Program-made: the position numbers and the translations under genes | From: DATFTF01 sp963825175 | Lineage (GTDB): Bacteria > Acidobacteriota > Thermoanaerobaculia > UBA5066 > Gp7-AA6 | Reading direction: 5' to 3' | Length of the DNA: 64,000 bases | NCBI GenBank assembly: GCA_963825175.1 | Contig: CAWGSA010000002.1 | Span: forward strand, 2,728,001 to 2,792,000 | In this document: positions 24,539 through 33,137 of the stretch, piece by piece | How the letters are laid out: each line of letters begins with the position of its first letter | Numbering within the stretch: position 1 is the stretch's first letter | Notes under the pieces: generated by a model | What the model was told of the DNA's origin: nothing | What the model saw: the letters and a program-made list of their open reading frames with translations, nothing else | Databases searched by the model: none

Positions 24539-25487
24539 ACCGATCCCCCTCGAGGCCATCCGGGACGCGGCCAGACGCCTGGAGGGCACCGTCCAGCGCA
24601 CACCCTTGGTGCGCGCGGATCTCGGCCCGGCGCCCGCAGAGATCTGGCTGAAGCTCGAGAACCTCCAGCCCATTGGCTCCTTCAAGCTGCGGGGCGCGGG
24701 CAACGCGATGCTCCAGGCTCGCCGGGAGGATCTGGCGCGGGGCGTGTACACCGCCAGCGCCGGGAACATGGCTCAGGGCGTGGCGTGGAACGCCCGCCGA
24801 CTCGGGGTTCCCTGCACCGTCGTCGTGCCCGACAACGCCCCGCACACCAAGCTCGCGGCCGTCGAACGGCTCGGGGCCCGCATCGTCCAGCTCCCCTTCG
24901 ACCGCTGGTGGCAGGTCCTCGTCGACCACGGCTACCCCGGCATCGAGGGCTTGTTCATCCATCCGGTCTCCGATCCCCATGTCATCGCCGGCAACGGAAC
25001 GATCGGCCTGGAGATCCTGGAAGACCTTCCGGACGTCGACGCCGTGGTCGTACCGTACGGCGGAGGCGGGCTGTCCTGCGGGATCGCCTCGGCCATCAAG
25101 GCCGTCAAGCCTGGCGCGCGGGTCTTCGCCGCGGAGGTCGAAACGGCCGCGCCCTTCTCCGCTTCGCTCGCCGCGGGGCGGCCCGTCTCCGTCCATCACA
25201 CCCCGAGCTTCGTCGACGGCATCGGAGGCAAGAGCCAGCTGCCGGAAATGTGGCCGCTGGCGAGCACCCTCTTGAGCGGCTCCCTCGTCTCGTCGGTGGC
25301 GCAGATCGCACAGGCCGTGCGGCTTCTCGCCTCCCGCCATCGTGTCGTGGCGGAAGGGGCCGGCGCCGCGTCCGTCGCGGCGGCGCTCGCGGGCAAGGGT
25401 GGAACGGGCCGGATGGTCTGCGTGGTCTCGGGCGGCAACATCGATCCCGCCAAGCTCGCGCGGATCCTGGACGGCGGGATTCCGTAG
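24534..25487 (+). CDS. PLP-dependent threonine/serine dehydratase-like enzyme (start codon unclear)
   Basis: Fold-type II PLP enzyme. PIGSFKLRGAGNAML holds the Schiff-base Lys, TASAGNMAQGVAW binds the phosphate-side of substrate, and PYGGGGLSCGIA binds PLP phosphate. The conserved N-terminal part PIPLEAIRDAARRLEGTVQR lies upstream of the first usual start codon (TTG at 24606), and no ATG, GTG or TTG exists in frame above it. A rare ATT at 24534, next to the cyclodeaminase stop and after GGAGGAG, is the best guess; a base error is the alternative. The pair with an OCD-like gene resembles eutB-eutC. About 317 residues on this reading. Confidence 0.75.
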   Translation: MEPIPLEAIRDAARRLEGTVQRTPLVRADLGPAPAEIWLKLENLQPIGSFKLRGAGNAMLQARREDLARGVYTASAGNMAQGVAWNARRLGVPCTVVVPDNAPHTKLAAVERLGARIVQLPFDRWWQVLVDHGYPGIEGLFIHPVSDPHVIAGNGTIGLEILEDLPDVDAVVVPYGGGGLSCGIASAIKAVKPGARVFAAEVETAAPFSASLAAGRPVSVHHTPSFVDGIGGKSQLPEMWPLASTLLSGSLVSSVAQIAQAVRLLASRHRVVAEGAGAASVAAALAGKGGTGRMVCVVSGGNIDPAKLARILDGGIP

Positions 25488-25583
25488 CGGCCGGACGAAG
25501 CGTAGCCGAAACAGAGAAGCCGGAAAAGGAAGAGCCGGAGGCTCCCCTCCGGCTCCCGAATCGGACATCGAGCGTCCGCTTCG

Positions 25584-25871
25584 TCAGTAGGACTTCGCTG
25601 GCTTGACCTGAATGCTGGTGGCCGTCGGACTGCCGTTGCTATCGTTCACCGAGAGTGAGACGGTCGCCCCTTCCGTGAGCTCACCGCCCGTGATCTTCGT
25701 CGAGTCGGTCCACGCGACCGTGACCTCTTTGCCCGATGTGTCCTTGACCGTCAGCATCTTTCCGGCTGTGTCCACCCGGGTGATCGTCCCCTGGACCGTC
25801 TTGTCGGCCGCGAGGGCGATCGCCGAGAGGCACAGCAGAAGTGCCAGCGATACCGTTAAGGCTTTTCTCAT
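25584..25871 (-). CDS. Small secreted beta-rich protein
   Basis: A 95-residue protein with a clear signal peptide (KALTVSLALLLCLSAIALAA, about residues 3-22) and a mature part of about 73 residues rich in Thr, Val and Lys (TVQGTITRVDTAGKMLTVKD), suggesting a small OB-like or beta-barrel domain. The start ATG at 25871 follows a strong Shine-Dalgarno AAAGGAGG at ideal spacing, one of the best in the window, so high expression is plausible. I recognise no function. Confidence 0.72.
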   Translation of the reverse strand: MRKALTVSLALLLCLSAIALAADKTVQGTITRVDTAGKMLTVKDTSGKEVTVAWTDSTKITGGELTEGATVSLSVNDSNGSPTATSIQVKPAKSY

Positions 25872-26028
25872 TCTGAAACCTCCTTTGGAAATGGCGGTCC
25901 TGACGACAGTGGCCGCCGGCCACGTTACGTTCGACGGAATTGCAAGATTCGTTCCGGTGCACACAAGCCGAGACGAGCTCTTCACTCGAGGAAGCACTGC
26001 AGGGATGGGTGCGGCCGTCGCGTTCCGA

Positions 26029-26964
26029 TCAACGCGGCGGTGGAGAGAGTGCGGTCTCCCCTCTTCCCGCGGTCTTGCGGTCCTCGAGCTCTTCCAGCGT
26101 CCGGGGCCAGTCACCTCGCAGAAGCTGGGACAGCGCGCGGTCGGCCAGGAGCTTGCCGCCGGTCTGGCAGTTCGGACAGTAGTTGGACTCGTTTTCCGCG
26201 TAGACGATCCGCTGCACGGGCGCGCCGCAGTCGGGGCACGGCTGGCCGTAGCGGCCGTGCACGGCCATTCCCTCTCGAAACGCAGTGACCTTTTCCGGGA
26301 ACTTCCGGCCCGCCTCCTCCACGAAGCGCCGGGTCCAGCTCTCCAAGGTCTCGCGCGCGGCGTGCCACAGGCGCTCGACCTCCGGCGGAGTCAGACGGCT
26401 CGTCCACCTGGCCGGCGAGAGCCGCGCCCGGTGGAGGATCTCGTCGGAATAGGCGTTGCCGATGCCGGAGAAGAGACGCGGATCGGTCAGCGCGCGCTTG
26501 ACGGTGTGGTTCTCCCGGGTGAGAGCCCGGCGAAATTCTTCCAGGCCCGCCTCCAGCGGCTCCACGCCGCCGCGATCGAATTCCGACAGCGCCTCTTCTC
26601 CCGCGACCAGGTGGAGCGAGGCCCGCTTCTTCGAGCTGGCCTCGGTTACGAGCAGCGTTCCATCCTCGAAGTCGAAGGCGGCCAGGGCCGTTCGCCCCGC
26701 CACCGACGCGCCGGGGCCCTTCCAGTGGAGCCGGCCGGCCACCATCAGGTGGATCACAATATTTATATTGTTGGCGAGCTCCAGAACGATGCGCTTCCCG
26801 ATGCGCCGGACGCCGGAGACCACCGCGCCCTCCGCCTCCTTCGGGCCCGGGGCGATCGACCGCAGCAGGAACGGGCTGCGGATACGGATGCGCTGGAGGC
26901 GGCGCCCCGTGACGCGCTGCCCCAGGGCGGCCACGTACGCCGCGACGTCCGGCAATTCGGGCAC
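26029..26964 (-). CDS. mutM: Fpg/Nei-family DNA glycosylase (formamidopyrimidine-DNA glycosylase)
   Basis: Excises oxidised bases and nicks the abasic site. I start it at the GTG at 26964, which gives the mature PELPDV N-terminus with Pro as nucleophile and Glu at the next position; a longer reading from 27000 would bury the Pro. 311 residues. The beta-hairpin Lys lies in RIGKRIVLEL, the helix-two-turn-helix in RLFSGIGNAYSDEILHRA, and a four-Cys zinc finger at CPDCGAPVQRIVYAE to YCPNCQTGG. An AT-rich palindrome sits in the codons for ANNINIVI, an unusual stretch for this gene. Confidence 0.9.
   Translation of the reverse strand: MPELPDVAAYVAALGQRVTGRRLQRIRIRSPFLLRSIAPGPKEAEGAVVSGVRRIGKRIVLELANNINIVIHLMVAGRLHWKGPGASVAGRTALAAFDFEDGTLLVTEASSKKRASLHLVAGEEALSEFDRGGVEPLEAGLEEFRRALTRENHTVKRALTDPRLFSGIGNAYSDEILHRARLSPARWTSRLTPPEVERLWHAARETLESWTRRFVEEAGRKFPEKVTAFREGMAVHGRYGQPCPDCGAPVQRIVYAENESNYCPNCQTGGKLLADRALSQLLRGDWPRTLEELEDRKTAGRGETALSPPPR
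26756..26771. repeat. AT-rich palindrome inside mutM
   Basis: ACAATATTTATATTGT, 7-bp arms around TT, within the mutM coding sequence. It shares the half-site ACAATA/TATTGT with palindromes at 8489 and 32679. Confidence 0.5.
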
Positions 26965-27007
26965 GCGGCCGAGGGTATCGCCGCCCGCCGGAGCCCGCAA
27001 CCCGGGC

Positions 27008-27013
27008 TAGAAT
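27008..27013 (+). promoter_or_regulatory. Candidate -10 box upstream of the oxidoreductase gene
   Basis: TAGAAT, 68 nt before the ATG at 27082, in the gap between divergent mutM and the frameshifted oxidoreductase gene. No -35 match; weak. Confidence 0.3.
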
Positions 27014-27081
27014 CCGAAAACCGGAAAGCGGTTTTGAAACGTAGGGTTGTCCAGAGGCATCCGAGCGCGAGGGGAAGCTGT

Positions 27082-29484
27082 ATGAATCCGATCGCCCGCT
27101 ACACCCACTGGCTCCACACGATGTGGCCGGCGGGAACCGTCGAGAAGCTCCCGGAGGTCCGCGAGGACGGGACGACCGCCGTGCCCGGCGTGCGGGTCGT
27201 CGGCGACCTGACCGGAATCCCTCTCCTCAAGTTCTCCTCCGACACCGGCGCCCGGGCGGTCCAGGCCATCCTGGCGGAGCCGGATTTCGCCAGGGGCCGC
27301 GCCGGACGACGCCGACGTCGCTCGATCTGGCCATCGTCGGCGCGGGCGTCTCCGGCGTGGCCGCGGCGATCGAGGCGAAGAAGGCCGGGCTGCGATTCGT
27401 GATCTTCGAGGCCACCGAGATCTTTTCGACCGTCGTGAACTTCCCCAAGGGCAAGCCGATCTACACCTACCCCACGGACATGACGCCGGCCGGCGAGCTT
27501 CAGTTCACGAGCCCACGTGAAGGAAGCCCTGCTCGAGGAGCTCGAGGCGTACCGCACCAAGGCGCGGCATCGAGCCGGTCACCCGCCCGCATCGAGCGGA
27601 TCGAGCGACAGGGCGGCGTGCTCCTCCTCCACCACGGCGACAAGAAGACGGTGACCAGGGCGCGGCGCGCGATCGTCGCCATCGGGCGGAGCGGCAATCA
27701 CCGCCGGCTGGGCTGTCCCGGTGAAGACCTCGACAAGGTCTACAACCGCCTGTACGACCCCAAGGAGTTCGTCGGCCAGAACGTGCTCGTCGTCGGCGGC
27801 GGCGACTCGGCCGCTGGAGACGTCGATCGCGCTCGGCAACGCGGGCGCGCACGTGACCCTGTCCTACCGCAGGAAGGAGTTCGCGCGGCCCAAGCCGGAG
27901 AACGTCGAAAAGCTGGCGGAGCTCGCCGAGGAATCCCGCACGGCCCGTGGACATCGAGCACCCTTCCTCCGAGCGCGTGACGTCCGCGACCGGAAGCTTC
28001 ATGGCCGTGTCCGGCGAGAAGCCTCACGCGCCGGGCTCGGTGCGTCTGGCGCTCGGCACCCAGGTGGTTCGCATCGAGCCCAAGCAGGTGACGCTCAAGG
28101 ACGATTCCGGCAAGGAGACCGTCCTGCCCAACGACGTCGTCTTCACGATGATCGGCCGCGAGGCGCCGCTCGAGTTCTTCCGGCGCTCCGGGATCCCGAT
28201 CCGCGGCGAGTGGAAGGCTGCGACCTACGCCTCCTTCGCCGCGTTCTTCCTCTTCTGCATCTTCCTCTACAACTGGAAGGCGGGAGGCGCGGTCAACCAG
28301 TTCTTCCAGAAGCACGAGCTCTTCCCCTACAACACGACCGGCTGGTTCGCGCGCGCGGGCGGCTCGATCGCCGCGGCGGCGCAGAATCCCCGGACCCTTC
28401 TCGGGACGCTCGCGCTTGTCGCTCAAGGAGCCGGGCTTCTACTACTCGCTCGCCTACTGCATGGCGGTGCTGCGTCTTCGGCATCCGGCGCATCCGCCGC
28501 CGCAAGACGCCGTACGTCACAGCGCAGACGATCACGCTGACCGCTGGTCCAGTGGATCCCGCTCTTCCTGCTCCCGTACCTCGTGCTGCCGCTGCTGGGC
28601 CACAACGGCGCCTTCGACTCGGGGTTCGGCAAGACCTTCGCCGACCACCTCTTCCCCGCCGCCAACTATGGCCAGGGACGGGAGTACTGGCGGGCGTTCG
28701 GGTTCATCCTGGCCTGGCCGCTCTTCGTCTGGAACGTCTTCTCCTCGCAGCCGATGTGGTGGTGGCTGGCCATCGCGTTCCTGCAGACGTTCGTGATCAT
28801 TCCGCTGATCATCCGCAAGCTGGGGCAAGGGCGCGTACTGCGGCTGGATCTGCTCGTGCGGGGCGCTGGCCGAGACGCTGGGAGACGCGCACCGGCAGAA
28901 GATGCCGCACGGCCCGCTCTGGAACCGCGTCAACATGGTGGGCCAGGTAGCGCTCTTCGCGGCCTGCGCCATCGCGCTCGCGCGCATCGTCTCCTGGACT
29001 TGCGCCCAACACCGGGGTGGGCCGCGCGTCGGAAAAGTTCTCCAGCGGCATTCTCTCCGGCTGGTCATCCGCTCGGCCTCGAGCTCAACTACTACCACGT
29101 CGTCGACATCTTCCTCGCCGGCATCGTCGGCGTGGGGATGTACTTCTGGTTCTCCGGCCGCGTGTGGTGCCGCTTCGCCTGCCCGCTCGCCGCGCTGATG
29201 CACATCTACGCGCGCTTCTCGAAGTTCCGGATCTTCGCCGGAGAAGTCCAAGTGCATCTCGTGCAACGTCTGCACGTCGGTCTGCCACCAGGGGATCGAC
29301 ATCATGAGCTTCGCCAACAAGGGCCTGCCGATGCAGGACCCCGAGTGCGTGCGCTGCTCGGCCTGCGTGCAGATGTGCCCGACCGGCGTGCTCACCTTCG
29401 GCCGCTTCGAAGGAGGGCCTGCCCGTGCTCGACCGGGTTGCAGCATCGCCGGTTCGAATGAAGGAAGCGAAGGCCGCCCACTGA
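27082..29484 (+). pseudogene. NosR-like flavin/4Fe-4S membrane oxidoreductase, interrupted by about 15 single-base insertions
   Basis: Reads as one protein of about 795 residues only if about 15 extra bases are skipped. It opens with a leader (MNPIARYTHWLHTMWP), then an NAD(P)/FAD-binding thioredoxin-reductase-like domain (LDLAIVGAGVSG; VGQNVLVVGGGDSA; PNDVVFTMIGREAP). Membrane helices follow (YASFAAFFLFCIFLYNW and more), then Fe-S motifs as in NosR/NapH (YCGWICSCGALAE; RVWCRFACPLAALM) and a double ferredoxin domain (CISCNVCTSVCHQG; CVRCSACVQMCPTG). Insertions lie near 27298, 27320, 27510, 27565, 27587, 27813, 27946, 28417, 28472, 28542, 28832, 29004, 29077, 29240 and 29415. Every one is +1, lies between otherwise sound codons, and leaves no stop in the restored frame. 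2403 minus 15 bases is exactly 796 codons. Probable electron transfer from NAD(P)H to a membrane acceptor. Confidence 0.8.
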
Positions 29485-29491
29485 CGGAGAA

Positions 29492-29875
29492 TCAGGAGCC
29501 CGGCTTTTTTCCCGGAGGCATACGGCAGGCTCGGGAGAAGCGATACCGATTGTCGGCAAAGGTCCGGTAGCCCCGGTCGAAGACGGTGCGAAGAAACGGC
29601 GCGGACGCCATCAGATACAGCGGGTACGCCCACCAGATCCGCTTCATCACGGTCCTATAGACGTCCGCGCCTTGCACCGACCGGCCCTCAGCCAGGAGCA
29701 GACGAAGGTCCGAGGCGATTGCCTCCGGCGCAACACCCAGCCGGTCAGAAACCCACGGCGCCTGAAGGGGCGCAATCGAGAATCCTCGGCGCCGCAGAGT
29801 TGGCTCCCAGAACGGCACCCACCTCCGGCAGAACCCGCACGCATCGTCGTACAGCACCCAGCCTCGATTCTCCAC
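29492..29875 (-). CDS. DCC-family thiol-disulfide oxidoreductase (DUF393)
   Basis: A 127-residue thioredoxin-like protein. The N-terminal VLYDDACGFCRRWVPFWEPT carries the family's DxxCxxC motif (Asp11, Cys14, Cys17 by approximate count), and the C-terminal Tyr/Arg-rich region (ADNRYRFSRAC) is typical. It stands tail-to-tail with the frameshifted oxidoreductase gene, 7 bp apart. Redox activity is inferred from the motif; partner unknown. Confidence 0.8.
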   Translation of the reverse strand: MENRGWVLYDDACGFCRRWVPFWEPTLRRRGFSIAPLQAPWVSDRLGVAPEAIASDLRLLLAEGRSVQGADVYRTVMKRIWWAYPLYLMASAPFLRTVFDRGYRTFADNRYRFSRACRMPPGKKPGS

Positions 29876-29893
29876 GCAGGTCCTTCAGTTGAC

Positions 29894-30625
29894 TCAGGGT
29901 AGCAAACGCACGGGCCGGTGGACCGCGATCGGCGAGCCATCCGCCAGCAACGCCGAGGCCGGCGGCGCAGACAGAGCCTCGGCGAACGCGTCGCCGTAGA
30001 GCAAGCGTGCATCCCCTTCGAAGCGGGCTGCCCGGGCCTTCCAGCATCTCCAGCGAGGATGCTCCACCCGATACTCGGACGTGGCTCCGTCACGACCCGT
30101 CACGTATCCCCAGTGATGTTCGGCGAAGAAGTCTGGCTCGGTTCCCTCGACGGTTGTCGCAGGGTCCGCGGAGACCTCGACGTCCATCCGGTAAGGACTC
30201 CGCCGGAAGACCCACGAATACGACGCCCCGCGTGCATTTCGGCCCTCCGTGTCGATCCGATGCCTCATCGGAAGGCTCCAGTATTTCTCGTTGTAGAGAG
30301 CGCGCGCGACCATCGCCACCGCCAGGCGTGGGACGAGCTCGCGGATGAAGACAACGCCCCGTCGCCAGCCTTCGCCGTCCCGTCGCCGCACGTAGAACCT
30401 CAGGTTGACCTCCTCGAAGCTCCGATGGAATGGAATCGGCACTCCCAGGACTCGCGCTTTCAAGAAAAGAAATCCCACGAGCGAAACGTACGTCCGGCCC
30501 TGCCAGGCGTCGAGCTCAGTGCCGCGCGGCACGAGGGGACCCAGCGCTGTCGCTTCCACTTCGTAGTTGAGCATCGCCAGCCAGCGCCACTGGGCGGTCA
30601 GGAAGGGACGCTTCGACGCGCTCAC
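29894..30625 (-). CDS. YqjF-like DUF2071 protein
   Basis: A 243-residue protein of the DUF2071/YqjF family, with an acetoacetate-decarboxylase-like beta fold. Family marks: TAQWRWLAMLNYEV (about residues 9-22), LVPRGTELDAWQGRTYVSLV (about 31-50), EEVNLRFYVRR (about 71-81) and FFAEHHWGYVTG (about 164-175). Biochemical role unknown. It lies 18 bp upstream of the DCC-family gene and 3 bp downstream of the DUF5655 gene, probably a three-gene unit. Confidence 0.78.
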   Translation of the reverse strand: MSASKRPFLTAQWRWLAMLNYEVEATALGPLVPRGTELDAWQGRTYVSLVGFLFLKARVLGVPIPFHRSFEEVNLRFYVRRRDGEGWRRGVVFIRELVPRLAVAMVARALYNEKYWSLPMRHRIDTEGRNARGASYSWVFRRSPYRMDVEVSADPATTVEGTEPDFFAEHHWGYVTGRDGATSEYRVEHPRWRCWKARAARFEGDARLLYGDAFAEALSAPPASALLADGSPIAVHRPVRLLP

Positions 30626-30628
30626 GGG

Positions 30629-31144
30629 TCAGATTCGTCCCGCACGGTGCGCCGCCAGATGCTCCTGGCGACCGACACGGTAGGCCTCTCCCATCAGAAC
30701 GGCGAGCGGGCGATCGATCTGGCCGGGCTCGGCCAGACGAAAGAAGTGCCCATAGGACGCCGGCCCGTACTTCTCCACGCGGCGCAGCCGCGGATGCTCG
30801 GCCTTGCGGGTCAGCCAAAGACTGACGTCCAGCCAATGCGGGTGGGTCACCGCGCCCGCGAAACGCACCCGGACCATGATCACGATGCGCGTTTTCTGCG
30901 CGTAGACGGTGACGGGCCCGCAGCTGCGGGCCAGCGCGACCCAGTCGCGGAAGATCCGCCGCACGGCCGGATCCGTTCCCGCGAAATGGTCCGCCAGCCT
31001 GTGCCGCCCGCAGGAGTGCCACAGGTTGCGCGTCACGAAACGATGCCCGCAGCGAGAGCACCTCCAGAGACCGCGCGTCTCCGGGCTCTCGGAGGCCTTC
31101 CGCCGCTTCGAAACATTCCTGGGCGTCGGCACTTTCTTTCTCAC
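30629..31144 (-). CDS. DUF5655-domain protein with CxxC knuckle
   Basis: A 171-residue protein if started at the GTG at 31144; the frame is open further up to 31324, but that part is very basic and without family support. WRCSRCGHRFVTRNLWHSC provides two Cys pairs (about residues 29-47). The following region (FAGTDPAVRRIFRDWVALA to EHPRLRRVEKYGPASYGHFF) matches DUF5655, a domain often found alone or near predicted nucleic-acid enzymes. Function unknown. Confidence 0.6.
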   Translation of the reverse strand: MRKKVPTPRNVSKRRKASESPETRGLWRCSRCGHRFVTRNLWHSCGRHRLADHFAGTDPAVRRIFRDWVALARSCGPVTVYAQKTRIVIMVRVRFAGAVTHPHWLDVSLWLTRKAEHPRLRRVEKYGPASYGHFFRLAEPGQIDRPLAVLMGEAYRVGRQEHLAAHRAGRI

Positions 31145-31440
31145 GCGGATCCTATCTGCACACTCTCGAAGATTCCCCGGCCGTGCCGCCGGATCTTTTT
31201 CTCCGGCGCGGCAGCACTTCATCACTTTTTCGATCACGGTCGTCACCGCCCGGTGGCCGCGGCGAAGCCGCTCGAACCTCCTTTTGGGCCGCTCGTGTCG
31301 CCGAATGCGAGCTTCGTGCGTCAAGAGGCAATGGTTTGCGGCTCGCGCGCTCCGGGAAATCTTTCCGCGCGCGAGTTCGTAGTTACGGGCGGTCGAAATA
31401 CAGGAGTCGTTCTCGCGATTTTGACGACGTGGAGGTTTGA
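31145..31440. other. Intergenic region with two GC-rich hairpins
   Basis: Divergent gap between the DUF5655 gene and a small lipoprotein gene. It holds a hairpin near 31180-31217 (CCGCCGG/CCGGCGCGG around an ATCTTTTTCT loop) and one at 31342-31375 (CTCGCGCG/CGCGCGAG with inner GGGAAA/TTTCC). I see no gene here with support. TTTTGACG near 31418 could be a -35 element for the lipoprotein gene. Confidence 0.4.
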
Positions 31441-31725
31441 GTGAAGCGCTTACTTTGGATGGGCCTCGCCGTTACGGTTCTCGCCGGAGTCACCGCCTCG
31501 TGCGCGGATTCGCAGGTCTCGATCACCAATACCGATTCGCTCGTCAGCAATTGCCAGAAGGTCGGAGACGTGTCCGTCAGCGCGAACACGCCCAACGACG
31601 AGGTCAACGACGAAATCGCGAATCAGGCTCGCAGCAAGGGAGCCAACTGGGTGCTCCTCGGCTCCCCGGGCGGACGCACCGGCGCGGCGTATCGCTGCGC
31701 GGGGCCGTCGGTCGCCTCGCGCTGA
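31441..31725 (+). CDS. Small lipoprotein (DUF4156-like)
   Basis: A 94-residue secreted protein starting at GTG 31441, preceded by GTGGAGG at good spacing. WMGLAVTVLAGVTASCADS is a lipoprotein signal with Cys acceptor near residue 21. The mature part has NCQKVGDVSVSA, EIANQARSKGANWVLLGSP and AAYRCAG, the Cys...GAN...AYxC layout of DUF4156/small outer-membrane lipoproteins. Function unknown. Confidence 0.7.
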   Translation: MKRLLWMGLAVTVLAGVTASCADSQVSITNTDSLVSNCQKVGDVSVSANTPNDEVNDEIANQARSKGANWVLLGSPGGRTGAAYRCAGPSVASR

Positions 31726-31739
31726 GGCGTTGACCGCTC

Positions 31740-32060
31740 CGACCGGGGACGCCGTCGGCAACGGCGGCGCTCCGGGCGGGGCACCCTCGGCGCCCGGACG
31801 GTGGGAGTCCGGACAGCCGGCCTCGGCGAAAGCCGCCGCGTACTCCCGCCCGTGGCGGATATCGTCGATGAGCGCGGAGCCTCCCGGTTTCAGCACCCGC
31901 GCGATCTCGCGGATCGCCTTGCGCCGCTCGTCGGCCGCGTAGAGATTGTGGACCGCGGAACGCGAGACGACGACGTCGGAGGACGCGTCGGGAAGGGCTC
32001 CGCCGAGGAGCAGCCGATTGCGGACGACTCCCGGAGTCGAGACCGTCGTCGGGGGCCGCA
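31740..32060 (-). pseudogene. Remnant of a SAM-dependent methyltransferase
   Basis: Only the C-terminal half of a class I methyltransferase is recognisable: LPDASSDVVVSRSAVHNLYA, RKAIREIARVLKPGG and ALIDDIRHGREYAAAFAEAG (motifs IV to VI). The N-terminal SAM-binding motif I (GxGxG) is missing, and the frame upstream is unrelated. The C-terminal border is uncertain. It lies between a small lipoprotein gene and an unknown minus-strand gene, in a stretch otherwise empty of genes. Confidence 0.5.
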
Positions 32061-32096
32061 CCCTTCGAGACCGTCCTGTTCCCGGCGCGGCCGGAT

Positions 32097-32633
32097 TCAG
32101 GCCGCGTCGGGATCGTTGCGCACGGCAACCGGGACGGATCCGGATCGGCCGGCGGCGAAGACGGAGGTCAGACTGGTGGGAAGAAAGGGAAGGATGGCGG
32201 GATCGGGGCTCCAGACCCCCGTCGGCCCTGCCGTCACGTCGCTGCCCGAGAGCGCGAGGAGCTGGAACTTCGCCGGCGGCCGCCCGTCGAAAGACAACAA
32301 CGTCTGGATCACTCCGGCGGTCAGGCGTCCCGGCGAGGCGGCCGACGGCAGGACCTCGGGCAGCCGCTCCGCCACGTAATCCTGGAGCCAGCCGGAGCCG
32401 GCGATGAAGAGGACCCGGGTCGCTGGGCCGCCGGTCGCGGAGACGTCGACGGTGATCGGCAGCTCGACACGGGCCACCTCGGCCTTGGCCCAGAAGATCC
32501 GCCGCGGCGTTGACACCAGCAGAAGCGATGCAAATGAGGAGCGGGACCGGACAAAGCCGGTCCATCGCCGGCTCGAACCGCGCGGAGGAGCCCACGACCC
32601 CTCCAGGGCCAGCTCGATGCGCGTCAACGCCAC
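32097..32633 (-). CDS. Hypothetical protein
   Basis: 178-residue reading frame. The middle part (VARVELPITVDVSATGGPAT, then RVLFIAGSGWLQDYVAERLP) looks like real protein with an alpha/beta pattern, but I recognise no family. No good Shine-Dalgarno. An 18-bp palindrome lies 46 bp upstream of the start and could be its operator or promoter. Coding status uncertain. Confidence 0.4.
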   Translation of the reverse strand: MALTRIELALEGSWAPPRGSSRRWTGFVRSRSSFASLLLVSTPRRIFWAKAEVARVELPITVDVSATGGPATRVLFIAGSGWLQDYVAERLPEVLPSAASPGRLTAGVIQTLLSFDGRPPAKFQLLALSGSDVTAGPTGVWSPDPAILPFLPTSLTSVFAAGRSGSVPVAVRNDPDAA

Positions 32634-32678
32634 GCCGCCCCACCCCCGATCTGCCGGCCCGGCGGACCGGCGGACCCA

Positions 32679-32696
32679 TACAATACGAGTATTGTA
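32679..32696. promoter_or_regulatory. Operator-like palindrome TACAATACGAGTATTGTA
   Basis: Perfect inverted repeat with 8-bp arms and GA at the centre, upstream of the 178-residue unknown gene. Each strand carries TACAAT, so it may be a -10 pair as well as a repressor site. It shares its half-site with 8489 and 26756. Confidence 0.5.
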
Positions 32697-32792
32697 ACCG
32701 ACGCGGAACCGCCCGTCGAGAGCCCGGGCTTCTCCCCTATCGCCTCCGCATCGGTCCCGTGTCCAGGAAGGTCGGCTCGAAGGCCACCACCC

Positions 32793-33077
32793 TCACCCGT
32801 CGGTGGTCTTGTGGATCCGGGCGTTGTGATGAAACGTCGTCCACATCGCTCCGCCAACCGCGCTGGTGACTCCGGGCGGATCGAACGCGACGGCTTGCAG
32901 GGCCTCGATGGCGACCTCGCCGTCCGAGCCTCGCTCGACCGACTCGACCGACGTGCGGACACCTCGCAACGCCTCCAGCATGCGCGCGGCCTCGCCGTCG
33001 ATGCGCCGCAGCTGTTCATCCCGATCGCCGAGGAAGGCCGCCGCCAGCAGGACGATCACGGCCATGATTCTCTTCAC
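32793..33077 (-). CDS. Small secreted hypothetical protein
   Basis: 94 residues from a GTG at 33077. A short hydrophobic N-terminus (IMAVIVLLAAAFLG) would export or anchor it; the rest is helical and charged (EQLRRIDGEAARMLEALRG) followed by a Gly-rich end. No recognised family. It lies 60 bp downstream of the carbonic anhydrase gene in the same direction. Confidence 0.45.
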   Translation of the reverse strand: MKRIMAVIVLLAAAFLGDRDEQLRRIDGEAARMLEALRGVRTSVESVERGSDGEVAIEALQAVAFDPPGVTSAVGGAMWTTFHHNARIHKTTDG

Positions 33078-33137
33078 CGGGGCGTTCTCCGCCTCGGCCT
33101 CATTCTTCTCGAGATGGTGAGCTCGCCGCCGCGGGGC

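Noticed and set aside
28989..29460. GGTTCGAAT near 29450 as a tRNA T-loop
   Set aside because: No matching acceptor, D or anticodon stems around it; it lies in the coding end of the oxidoreductase.
31145..31324. N-terminal extension of the DUF5655 protein
   Set aside because: Very basic, without conserved pattern; a GTG at 31144 gives a compact protein.
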